Source: Streptomyces luteogriseus (GTDB taxonomy: Bacteria; Actinomycetota; Actinomycetes; Streptomycetales; Streptomycetaceae). From it: a DNA stretch of 64,000 bases. The stretch lies in contig NZ_JACHMS010000001.1 in assembly GCF_014205055.1 (NCBI RefSeq), forward strand, positions 1 through 64,000, given 5' to 3'. Of this stretch, positions 9,301-16,627 are shown piece by piece. The notes beneath the pieces were generated by a model that worked only from the letters and a program-made list of their open reading frames with translations, was not told the DNA's origin and did not search any database. A program made the translations under genes and the position numbers. Each line of letters opens with the position of its first letter. Within the stretch, counting starts at the first letter, position 1.

Positions 9301-11022
9301 CTCCGAGCGTTAGCGGAGAAGCTGCCCGAGACGGCAGCCGAGCTGTACATGAACGACGCCTCCGACGACGACCTGGCCGCCGCCGACAAGCTGCCTAAGT
9401 CCTCGATCGACGCGAAGTTCTACGAACTCGAGGCCAGCCGCCACGTACCCCCGGACCGGGTGTGGTCGGCATGGCTGTGCGGCGACCACCTCGTGGCCGA
9501 GCGGCGCGAGGTCCTGCGCCAGTTCGCCAACGGCATCGACACGGCCGGCCGCCGAGTCCACCGCGCCTTCCTCGCCAGCGTTCGCGTCCTCGGGGAAGGG
9601 GTCGACATCACCGGCGAGCGGGGTGTGGAGGCCGTCTGCTTCGCGGACACCCGCGGCTCGCAGGTGGAGATCGTGCAGAACATCGGCCGCGCGCTCCGGC
9701 TCAACAAGGACGGGTCCACGAAGGTGGCCAGGATCATCGTGCCGGTGTTCCTGGAGCCCGGCGAGGACCCGGCGGACATGGTCGCCAGCGTCTCGTTCCG
9801 CCCCCTTGTCGCCGTCCTTCAGGGCCTGCGTTCGCATGGCGAACGTCTGGTCGAGCAGCTCGCCTCCAGGGCGCTCACGAGCGGCAAGCGCAAGGTCCAC
9901 GTCCGTCGAGACGAGGACGGGCAGATCGTCGGGGTTGGCGGCCAGGACGACGGCGAGGACCAGGAGGACGACACGCAGGCCGCCGCCGAAGCGGCCCTGC
10001 TGCACTTCTCCAGCCCGCGCGACGCGGCGACCATCGCGGCGTTCCTGCGCACACGGGTCTACCGGCCGGAGTCGCTGGTGTGGCTGGAGGGCTACCAGGC
10101 CCTGCTCCGCTGGCGGAAGGAGAACGAGATCACCGGCCTCTACGCCGTTCCCTACGACGTCGAGGTCGAAGTAGGGGTCACGAAGGATTTCCCACTCGGG
10201 CGCTGGGTCCACCAGCAGAGGAAGGCGCTGCGGGCCGGAGAGCTGGAGGAGCGGCGCAAGACCCTGCTGGACTTGCCGGAAGCCGGGATGGTGTGGGAGC
10301 CGGGCGAGGAGGCATGGGAGAACAAGCTCGCCGCGCTCCGGTCCTACCGGCGGGCCATGGGGCACCTCGCTCCGCGTCAGGACGCGGTGTGGGGCGAGGG
10401 CGAGGCGATGGTGCCGGTTGGCCAGCACATGGCCAACCTGCGCCGGAAGGGTGGCCTGGGCAAGGACCCGGAGCGGGCGGCACAGCGCGCGAAGCAGCTG
10501 GCCGCGATCGACCCGGACTGGAACTGCCCCTGGCCACTGGACTGGCAACGCCACTACCGCCACCTCGCCGACCTCGCCGAGGACGAGCCGGGTGGGGTGC
10601 TGCCCGACATCCAGCCCGGCGTGCTCATGGACGGCGACGACATCGGACGGTGGCTGGAGCGGCAACGCGAGGCCAGCACCTGGAAGCTGCTGTCCAACGA
10701 GCAGCAGGAACGGCTGTCCCAGCTGGGCTTGAAGCCCGTCCAGCCGCCGTCTCCAGCCCCGTCTGTCACCCGCACGACGAAGCCGGGCAAGGCGCAGCAG
10801 GCCTTCCAGCTCGGACTTGCCGCCCTCGCGCAATGGGTTGAACGGGAAGGCGCCCACCGGCCCGTGCCGAGGGGCCACAGTGAACAGATCGCGGTCGGCG
10901 GCGAGGCCGAGCCGGTGGTCATCAAGTTGGGCGTATGGGTATCGAACACCCGCGCAAGGCGGGACAAGCTCACCGCGGAGCAGCGCGCCGCACTGCGGAA
11001 GCTGGGCATGCAGTGGGCGTAA
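9301..11022 (+). pseudogene. HA-domain superfamily 2 helicase, N-terminal half missing
   Basis: The reading frame is open from the transposon edge and starts mid-domain. ALAEKLPETAAELYMNDAS, then FLASVRVLGEGVDITGERGVEAVCFADTR and QVEIVQNIGRALRLN are motifs V and VI of the second RecA-like domain. After about residue 170 there are four HA repeats, each with the core pattern GxWVxxQR or similar: GRWVHQQRKALRAGEL, GQHMANLRRKGGL, GRWLERQREA and GVWVSNTRARRDKL. Walker A and DEAD motifs are absent. An internal ATG at 9349 exists but cannot restore them. The likely history is a helicase gene cut by the transposon, or a rearrangement at its right end. The remaining frame is intact to its stop. Confidence 0.72.
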
Positions 11023-11145
11023 CGGTGCCGACGGTGGGGCAGGACCGGAGGTGGGCGTGCTGTTGGCCCAGGAGGCAATGGGGTTGTGTGCTGGATCCGT
11101 TCCGCCGGCAACTTTTGGCGGGGGATACGCCGTGTGCCCGGCTGG

Positions 11146-11904
11146 TTACCGTTCGGCTTGCAGCCCCGGGAACAGGGTGCGAGTGCGGTGGAGGTCGGGA
11201 GCAATGAAGACCCCGTCGGCCGTGACGAGGTTCGCGTCAGGGTCTGTCTGGGTGGTGATCGACCCGCTCACGAAGATCTTGCGGCCGTCCGTGCCGGTGA
11301 CGCGGGCGAGGATCCGCAGAGGTGTCTCCAGTGGGACCGGGCGGTGGTAGCGCATCTGGAGGGAGACGGTCAGGCCGGGCGTTCCCGCTGCTGCGCAGAC
11401 ACGGCCCATGAGTTCGTCCAGGAGCATGGCGCTCATGCCGCCGTGGCCGTAGCCGGGCGGCCCTTCGTGGGCGATGCCGAGCGTGCAGTGACCCACCAGG
11501 CCGTCGGCGGTGGGCTTCACCTGTACGGGCGGGGCCAGCGGGCTCCCGGCCCCGGTCACAGGGCTGTAGATACGTGTCCCTGTGGGGAACTCGTCCACCT
11601 CGGGGATCTCCGCCCGCGACCGCCGTCGGCCCGTCAGCTGGCTGGTGACGGCACGGACGCCGTCCGCCACACGGTGGAGGGTGTCCGGGGAGGCGGCGGT
11701 GCGGACGGTGGCTTCCACCAGGGCGCGCAGTTCGTGGCCGAGGTGGGTGATCGCCGCCTTCTGGTCTTCCAGTTCCTCTTCCTCGGCTGTCGCTCGCGTG
11801 GGGTCGGTGGCAGTGCCAGTGGGCGGCGGGTCGGTGAGGGAAGTGTGCATCGGTTTTCTCGGTGGGGTGGGCTGGTGGGGTACGGGCCGGGTGGGGTCAG
11901 TCAT
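11146..11904 (-). CDS. PaaI-family hotdog thioesterase
   Basis: The 252-residue protein has an acidic, variable N-terminal half (to about residue 90) and a C-terminal hotdog fold. The family signature GYGHGGMSAMLLDELMGR (about 155-172) carries the HGG active-site turn. The strand LTVSLQMRYHRPVPLETPL and the C-terminal VTADGVFI also fit PaaI thioesterases, which hydrolyse acyl-CoA or aryl-acyl-CoA. Its ATG overlaps the stop of the dehydrogenase gene upstream, so it is the third gene of an operon with the tautomerase and dehydrogenase, likely under the TetR operator at 13381. The substrate is unknown. Confidence 0.85.
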   Translation of the reverse strand: MTDPTRPVPHQPTPPRKPMHTSLTDPPPTGTATDPTRATAEEEELEDQKAAITHLGHELRALVEATVRTAASPDTLHRVADGVRAVTSQLTGRRRSRAEIPEVDEFPTGTRIYSPVTGAGSPLAPPVQVKPTADGLVGHCTLGIAHEGPPGYGHGGMSAMLLDELMGRVCAAAGTPGLTVSLQMRYHRPVPLETPLRILARVTGTDGRKIFVSGSITTQTDPDANLVTADGVFIAPDLHRTRTLFPGLQAER

Positions 11905-12907
11905 CGGTCCGGACGAAGACCGGCTTCAGGTGCTTCTCCGGCAGCGCGGTCGGCAGGTCCTCCCAGTCGATGACGTGGGAGACGACCTTCTCGGGGGCGA
12001 CCTTGCCGGAGGCGGCGAGTTCGAGGGCGTCGGGGATGTGGGCGCGTACGTTGTCGCGGGCGATGCGCAGGGTGACGCCGGTGAGGTACATGTCGAGCAG
12101 GGGCAGTTCACCGGGAAGGAAATGGTTGCCCGCCGACTCGCAGATCCCCTCCGGAGCCAGGGATTTGACGGCGAGGGCGAGCTGGTCGACGCGGCCGGTG
12201 GCCTCGACGGCGATGTCGTAGCCCTGGGAAATCGGATCCAGGGTCTCGGCGGTGGCGGCCCCGAACGCGCGGGCCAGGGCGCGGTGTTCGGGGTCGGGGT
12301 CGACGTAGAGCACGTCGGAGGCGCCGAGGGCGCGGGCGATGTCGCACACGTACAGGCCGATGCTGCCGCGGGCGACGACCAGGACGCGTGCTCCGGGGCG
12401 GGCCTTGAGGTGCGGGGCGACCAGGCGCCAGGCCAGGGACCAGTTGTCGCTGGCGGAGGCCATGGCGACCGGGTCGAGGCCGGCCGGTAGCGGGACGAGC
12501 ATGGCGTCGGCGTAGGGCACGCGGACCAGGTCGGAGAAGAGCCCGCCCCAAGTGCCGCCGATCGGTGCGCCGTACATCGCCATGTAGGGGACGGCGGTGC
12601 AGTGCGCGGTCAGTCCGGCCCGGCATCGCTCGCAGGTGCCGCAGTTGATGGACCAGGGGACGACGACCAGGTCGCCGGCTGCGACGGTGGTGACGGCGTC
12701 GCCGGTCTCGACGACCCGGGCGACGCATTCGTGGCCGAGGGCGAACGGTGGGTCGATGAAGCCGTGACCGGCCAGGATGGAGGAGTCGACGTCGCAGGAG
12801 GTGGCGGCCACCGGGGCGACGATCGCCTGTCCATCGGACTGGAGTCGAGGGTCGGGTGCCTCGCGCCACTCGACGGTGCGCCTGGCGATGTAGGTCAGTT
12901 CACGCAT
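11897..12907 (-). CDS. Zinc-dependent alcohol dehydrogenase (MDR family)
   Basis: The 336-residue protein is a medium-chain dehydrogenase. Landmarks are the catalytic-zinc segment (SCDVDSSILAGHG ... ALGHECVARVVETGD, with GHE), a structural-zinc loop with three cysteines (INCGTCERCRAGLTAHC), and the NAD(P) fold (ARVLVVARGSIGLYVCDIARALGA). The usual GxGxxG reads ARGSIG, so the first glycine is replaced. ATG 12907 begins MRELTYIARRTVEW, the expected start; the longer open frame upstream overlaps the tautomerase gene in another frame. It overlaps the tautomerase 3' end by 8 bases and the thioesterase start, indicating translational coupling. It probably oxidises an alcohol or reduces an aldehyde. 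Substrate unknown. Confidence 0.88.
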   Translation of the reverse strand: MRELTYIARRTVEWREAPDPRLQSDGQAIVAPVAATSCDVDSSILAGHGFIDPPFALGHECVARVVETGDAVTTVAAGDLVVVPWSINCGTCERCRAGLTAHCTAVPYMAMYGAPIGGTWGGLFSDLVRVPYADAMLVPLPAGLDPVAMASASDNWSLAWRLVAPHLKARPGARVLVVARGSIGLYVCDIARALGASDVLYVDPDPEHRALARAFGAATAETLDPISQGYDIAVEATGRVDQLALAVKSLAPEGICESAGNHFLPGELPLLDMYLTGVTLRIARDNVRAHIPDALELAASGKVAPEKVVSHVIDWEDLPTALPEKHLKPVFVRTDD

Positions 12908-13331
12908 CGGTGCTCTGTCCCTTCGCCAGTGCCACCAGGTCGGCGTAGCGGATGACGGAGCCGCCCGCACCCCAGGTGCCGTCGGGCTGCTCGTGCACAA
13001 GCACCCACACCCGCGGGGCGTCGTCCCGGCCGAGGCCGGCTGCGGCCAGGACGGTCTTCGTCGCCTCCTCGACCAGGCCCGCCTTGCGGCGCTCGGACAG
13101 GGCTCCTTGTGGGACGGTGACCTCCACCAAAAAGCGCGGCGCGTCGTCCTCGGCGGTGGTCTGGGCGCCTTCCTGCAGTTCGGTGAGGTAGCTCCACGCC
13201 TGGGCGCGGAAGAACGCCGTGTCGGGTGCGCCCTCCCAGCGCAGCAGCACCGCCGCGAGGTCATGCTGGATGCTCTGGCGGCCTTGTGCGGTCAGGGCGG
13301 CGGCCGGGGCGGTGAGCCGGATCATCGGCAT
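12900..13331 (-). CDS. Tautomerase-family protein
   Basis: The 143-residue product starts Met-Pro (MPMIRLTAPAAALT). After Met removal this leaves the catalytic Pro1 of the 4-oxalocrotonate tautomerase superfamily. The length matches the cis-CaaD/MSAD-like branch with two fused beta-alpha-beta units; the second begins around FLVEVTVPQGALSERRKAGLVEEATKTVLAAAG. It is the first gene of the operon with the dehydrogenase and thioesterase. Its start is 50 bases from the TetR-type operator at 13381-13396. Role inferred: isomerising an unsaturated keto or carbonyl intermediate. Confidence 0.82.
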   Translation of the reverse strand: MPMIRLTAPAAALTAQGRQSIQHDLAAVLLRWEGAPDTAFFRAQAWSYLTELQEGAQTTAEDDAPRFLVEVTVPQGALSERRKAGLVEEATKTVLAAAGLGRDDAPRVWVLVHEQPDGTWGAGGSVIRYADLVALAKGQSTDA

Positions 13332-13380
13332 GGCATACCTCGCTTTGTTTCGTTCGTCTTCTTGTCGTTCGACACAGGTC

Positions 13381-13396
13381 TATGACGGTCGTTATA
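13381..13396. promoter_or_regulatory. TetR-type operator 1
   Basis: TATGACGGTCGTTATA fits the palindromic consensus TATGAC-N4-GTTATA, shared by four sites around this regulator. It lies upstream of the leftward tautomerase-dehydrogenase-thioesterase operon. Confidence 0.75.
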
Positions 13397-13415
13397 AGTG
13401 TCGGTCACGCTAGAC

Positions 13416-13431
13416 TATGACGGCTGTTATA
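13416..13431. promoter_or_regulatory. TetR-type operator 2
   Basis: TATGACGGCTGTTATA, the second copy of the shared palindrome, lies 22 bases before the tetR ATG. This position suits autorepression and, with operator 1, control of the divergent promoters. Confidence 0.75.
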
Positions 13432-13453
13432 TCCAGTGGGGTCAGAAGGGATC

Positions 13454-14044
13454 ATGTACGTGACCAAGCCCAGCCCGGCGGCGCGCGAGCGGATCGTGGC
13501 CGGCGCGGCCGACATGATCAGCCGGCGCGGTCTGAACGCGACGAGCATCCGCGAGATGGCCAAGCACGCCAGGGCGCCGCTCGGCTCGACGTACCACTAC
13601 TTCCCCGAAGGCAAACAGCAGTTGGCCACCGAGGCCGTCCGCTACACGGGCGAGTGGGTCGCGCGCCGTCTGCGCAAGGAGCTGGAGGCGGGGCCGGTCG
13701 CCGGGTTGCGGGCGTTCCTCGGCCTGTGGCGCAAGATCGTCGTCGACAGTGACTTCCGGGCGGGCTGCCCGGTTCTCGCCGTCTCCATCGAGGAGCCGCC
13801 CACGGACGAGACGCCGGCCGCCCTGGTAGCCGCAGCCGACGTCTTCGACGCCTGGGAGAGCCTGCTGGCCGACTCGCTGCGCGAGCACGGCGCCGAGCGT
13901 GAGCAGGCGGCCCAGCTCGCCACCCTCGTCGTCGCGGCCGTCGAGGGGACCGTGGCCATGTGCCGCGCCAAGCGCAGCACTCAGCCCCTGGACCGCACCG
14001 CGGAGCAGTTGCAGGCCCTCGTCCTCGCCGCGATCAAGGGCTGA
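13454..14044 (+). CDS. TetR-family repressor
   Basis: The ATG at 13454 follows AGAAGGGA; an earlier ATG at 13436 lacks a good ribosome site. The N-terminus carries a standard TetR DNA-binding domain (ARERIVAGAADMISRRGLNATSIREMAKHARAPLGSTYHYFP, residues 6-47). The ligand domain is of the LmrA/YxaF type, with RAGCPVLAVSIEEPP and a C-terminal AAVEGTVAMCRA helix. It sits between two gene groups that share its predicted palindromes, so it most likely represses both and itself. The inducer is probably a small reactive or aromatic compound handled by the neighbouring enzymes (inference). Confidence 0.88.
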   Translation: MYVTKPSPAARERIVAGAADMISRRGLNATSIREMAKHARAPLGSTYHYFPEGKQQLATEAVRYTGEWVARRLRKELEAGPVAGLRAFLGLWRKIVVDSDFRAGCPVLAVSIEEPPTDETPAALVAAADVFDAWESLLADSLREHGAEREQAAQLATLVVAAVEGTVAMCRAKRSTQPLDRTAEQLQALVLAAIKG

Positions 14045-14093
14045 CCGGGCAGGGGCAGGGCTCCGTGCACGCCTGGAACCGCCGCTGTCGACT

Positions 14094-14570
14094 TCAGGTG
14101 CCCAGCGCGGCACGGACGGCTTTGGCCCTCTCCTCCGTGAACACACCGCTCTCAAGGAGCGGGAGGACGGACAGCACGCCCCCGGACGAGCCCCAGCTGC
14201 CCTCGTCGATCACGCGGAAGTTGACCCACCACGTCGGTGACGGCTTCTCCAGTCCGCAGGACTCCGCCAGCGCGGCCAGGACGCGCTCGATGACCTGGCC
14301 TCGTACGTCCGGCTGCCAGGCGGCGTCCATGACCGCGATGTCGATCACCATCACGTCGAGTTCCTGGCCGGCGTCCGAAAGCAGCCGTCCGCCGATGGCC
14401 ATCATGTCCAGCTCGCGCTCGCCGAAGTGCACCTGGAACCCGACGCGGGCGGCCGGAGCAGGCTGTCCCACCTCGGGCACCAGCACCGCGTCCGTCAGCG
14501 TCTCGGCCAGCTCACGGCGCTGCTCAAGGCCGAGGCGTCCCCTGGGGGCGTTCACGGTAATGATCGTCAC
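14094..14570 (-). CDS. Tautomerase-like protein
   Basis: The 158-residue protein begins (GTG 14570, after AGGAGG) TIITVNAPRGRLGLEQRRELAETLTDAVL. This resembles the beta-alpha unit of 4-oxalocrotonate tautomerase-like proteins, but the residue after the initiator is Thr rather than Pro, so the classic Pro1 base is absent. Later segments (FQVHFGERELDMMAIGG, DVMVIDIAVMDAAWQPDVRGQVIERVLAALAE, TWWVNFRVIDEGSWG) fit a second unit. Two copies of the TetR palindrome lie directly upstream. It may be a non-tautomerase member or use another residue. Confidence 0.7.
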   Translation of the reverse strand: MTIITVNAPRGRLGLEQRRELAETLTDAVLVPEVGQPAPAARVGFQVHFGERELDMMAIGGRLLSDAGQELDVMVIDIAVMDAAWQPDVRGQVIERVLAALAESCGLEKPSPTWWVNFRVIDEGSWGSSGGVLSVLPLLESGVFTEERAKAVRAALGT

Positions 14571-14580
14571 GACATCCTCC

Positions 14581-14596
14581 TATGACAGGCGTTATA
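14581..14596. promoter_or_regulatory. TetR-type operator 3
   Basis: TATGACAGGCGTTATA matches the shared palindrome and lies 10 bases upstream of the tautomerase-like GTG, overlapping its expected promoter-to-leader region. Confidence 0.75.
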
Positions 14597-14617
14597 GAGT
14601 CCGAGGCTACACCCGTC

Positions 14618-14633
14618 TATAACGACTGTCATA
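14618..14633. promoter_or_regulatory. TetR-type operator 4
   Basis: TATAACGACTGTCATA is the same palindrome read on the opposite strand. It is 37 bases from operator 3, close to the 35-base spacing of operators 1 and 2, which suggests the same two-dimer arrangement. Confidence 0.75.
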
Positions 14634-14649
14634 CTCGGAGTGCGGACAC

Positions 14650-15276
14650 TCAGTCCGAGATCACGGCGGCGCGGTTGATCCACTCGCTGCCGTGTGCTGC
14701 CTGGTGCATGAAGGCGGCGACGTCCGCGCGGCTGATCGTCGGGTTGCCCTTCATCGGCAGCCGGCCGTCCGCCCTGTAGGTGCCCATGGCGGGGCCGTGG
14801 GTCAGCCTGGTGGGGTAGACCACGGTCCAGTCCAGCCCGCTGGAGCGGATGCTCTCGTCCGCGATCTCCTTGTCGGCGTAGATCGACCGCAGCAGCGTGC
14901 TGTAGATCAGCTTCTGTGTGGTGCTCGACCAGTGGAAGGTGTCGCCGACACCGAACGACGACAGCCACACCAGGCGGGAGACACCCACTTCCCCGGCTGC
15001 GCCGATCACGGCCGCCGAGGCGCGCGTGAAGAGGCCGTCGGCGCGCACCGAATTTCCCCTGGCGAGCGCGGAGACGAGCGCGTCGTGCCCGGCCGCGGCG
15101 GCGGCGAGGTCGCGGTGTGAGGTGGCGTCGCCGGTGACCGGCGTGACCCGCTCGGCCAGATCACCCAGGGCCGCCTGGTTGCGGACGAAGGCCGTGACCG
15201 AGTCACCGGATCGCACCGCCAGGTCGATGACATGACGACCGGTGGGACCGGTCGCGCCGAGGATCAGCAGCTTCAT
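14650..15276 (-). CDS. NAD(P)-binding NmrA/SDR-like protein
   Basis: The 208-residue Rossmann protein opens with MKLLILGATGPTGRHVIDLAV (GATGxTG dinucleotide motif), then VTPVTGDATSHRDL, ALVSAL, LVWLSSFGVGD, WTVVYPTRLTHGP and ISRADVAAFMHQA, the usual atypical-SDR landmarks. It lacks a clear YxxxK pair, so it is an NmrA-like reductase or redox sensor rather than a classical dehydrogenase. It starts 26 bases after the aldo/keto reductase stop and probably forms an operon with it. Confidence 0.83.
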   Translation of the reverse strand: MKLLILGATGPTGRHVIDLAVRSGDSVTAFVRNQAALGDLAERVTPVTGDATSHRDLAAAAAGHDALVSALARGNSVRADGLFTRASAAVIGAAGEVGVSRLVWLSSFGVGDTFHWSSTTQKLIYSTLLRSIYADKEIADESIRSSGLDWTVVYPTRLTHGPAMGTYRADGRLPMKGNPTISRADVAAFMHQAAHGSEWINRAAVISD

Positions 15277-15302
15277 GGCAGGGGCTTCTTTCGTGTGCGA
15301 TG

Positions 15303-16145
15303 TCAGGACAGGTCGGCGAGGTCGTCGTCGGTGAGGGTGATCACGGCGGCGGCCATGTTGTCCTCCAGGTGCGGGAGGGATCCCGTGCCCGGGATGGCCA
15401 GGGCCACCGGGGAGGAGGCCAGCAGCCGGGCGAGGCCGATCTGGGGGACGGTGGCGCGGTGCCGGGCCGCCACCTTCGCGAGACGCTCGTCGTCGAGTTC
15501 CCGACCGCCGCCGACAGGGAAGAAGGGCACGAAAGCGATGCCGGACTCCTGGCAGGCGGCCATGACGTCCGCGTCGTCAGACTGGGCGGCGTGGTTCTGT
15601 ACGGCGGCGACAGGTGCGATGGCGCGGGCCTCCGCGAGATGGCCGGTGTCGACGTTGCTGAGGCCGAGGTGCCGGATCAGGCCCTCCTCGCGCAGCGCGG
15701 CGAGCGCCTCGAAGCGTTCGGCGAGCGACTCGCCGTGCGGGGGTGTCATCGCCCCGATGCGCAGATAGACGAGATCGAGCCGGTCCACGCCCAGGCCGGT
15801 GAGGTTGGCTTCGACAAGGCCGCGCATGTCGGCCGGGGTGCCCTGGTGGAGGCCGTCGGGACGGATGATCGGGCCCACCTTGGTCGCGATGACCAGGTTG
15901 GACGGGTAGGGGTACAGCGCCTCGCGAATCAGGCTGTTCGCACGCACCGCACCGTCGTGGCTGACGTAGAAGTCGGCGGTGTCGATGTGGTCGACCCCGA
16001 GTTCGACGGCACGCCGCAGCACGGCACGGCCGGCCTCGGGGTCGCGGGCGGGGCCGCCCATACCGTCCTTGGACGGCAGGCGCATGGCGCCGAATCCGAG
16101 CCGGTTGACGTCCAGGTCGCCGCCGAGGCGGAATCTGTTGCTCAT
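15303..16145 (-). CDS. Aldo/keto reductase
   Basis: The ATG at 16145 gives a 280-residue protein of normal length (MSNRFRLGGDLDVNRLGFGAMRL). Catalytic Asp and Tyr are in VDHIDTADFYV and Lys in LVIATKVG. The usual His of the tetrad is not evident: the strand reads RLDLVYLRIG, as in a number of actinobacterial members. EEGLIRHLGLSN and the NADPH-binding VALAIPGTG ... NMAAA close the barrel. It is the upstream partner of the NmrA-like gene and probably belongs to the TetR-centred detoxification cluster, although no operator lies directly before it. Confidence 0.87.
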   Translation of the reverse strand: MSNRFRLGGDLDVNRLGFGAMRLPSKDGMGGPARDPEAGRAVLRRAVELGVDHIDTADFYVSHDGAVRANSLIREALYPYPSNLVIATKVGPIIRPDGLHQGTPADMRGLVEANLTGLGVDRLDLVYLRIGAMTPPHGESLAERFEALAALREEGLIRHLGLSNVDTGHLAEARAIAPVAAVQNHAAQSDDADVMAACQESGIAFVPFFPVGGGRELDDERLAKVAARHRATVPQIGLARLLASSPVALAIPGTGSLPHLEDNMAAAVITLTDDDLADLS

Positions 16146-16218
16146 GGGCTTGAGCCTGTACGGCCCGGCACCAGCCGACGAGAGCGTGGCATGTTGCTGC
16201 CACCCGCACAATGAACGC

Positions 16219-16383
16219 ATGCCACAGGTCATGATGCTTCGCGGTGATGTTGAGCTCTGGACGCGGCTCAAGCCCTTGACGGAGTCCGACGACACGGAAT
16301 GGGTCAACGTCGCCCGCGACCTCGACACCTGGCCCGGCGCGCGCGAGGCGGCGGCCGCCAACCCCATCACGATCCGTGGATAG
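16219..16383 (+). CDS. Small hypothetical protein (54 residues)
   Basis: A short open frame (MPQVMMLRGDVELWTRLKPL ... DTEWVNVARDLDTWPGARE ... PITIRG) in the intergenic space between the aldo/keto reductase and the methylase. I do not recognise it. It may be the tail of a lost gene, since it starts without a clear ribosome site. A second tiny frame (16440-16514, MVTITETLLDDLEFVWEPRI) follows and is equally unplaced. Confidence 0.3.
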   Translation: MPQVMMLRGDVELWTRLKPLTESDDTEWVNVARDLDTWPGAREAAAANPITIRG

Positions 16384-16627
16384 TCCCCGCACCCACGGCG
16401 GCGAATCAGGCGCGGCCGCCCCAGTGAACAGCCGGGAACATGGTCACCATCACTGAGACCCTGCTGGACGACCTCGAGTTCGTCTGGGAGCCGCGCATCC
16501 GCCTCAACCGGTGAGCAGCCGGGGCGGCGACGGGGACGAACGTCGCGACCGGGATCGTGGCGGTGAGGTCGACAGGGGTGACGACGGTGGTGGTCCGGCA
16601 GCGCGCGGGACCGGGTCGGGCGCCCGG

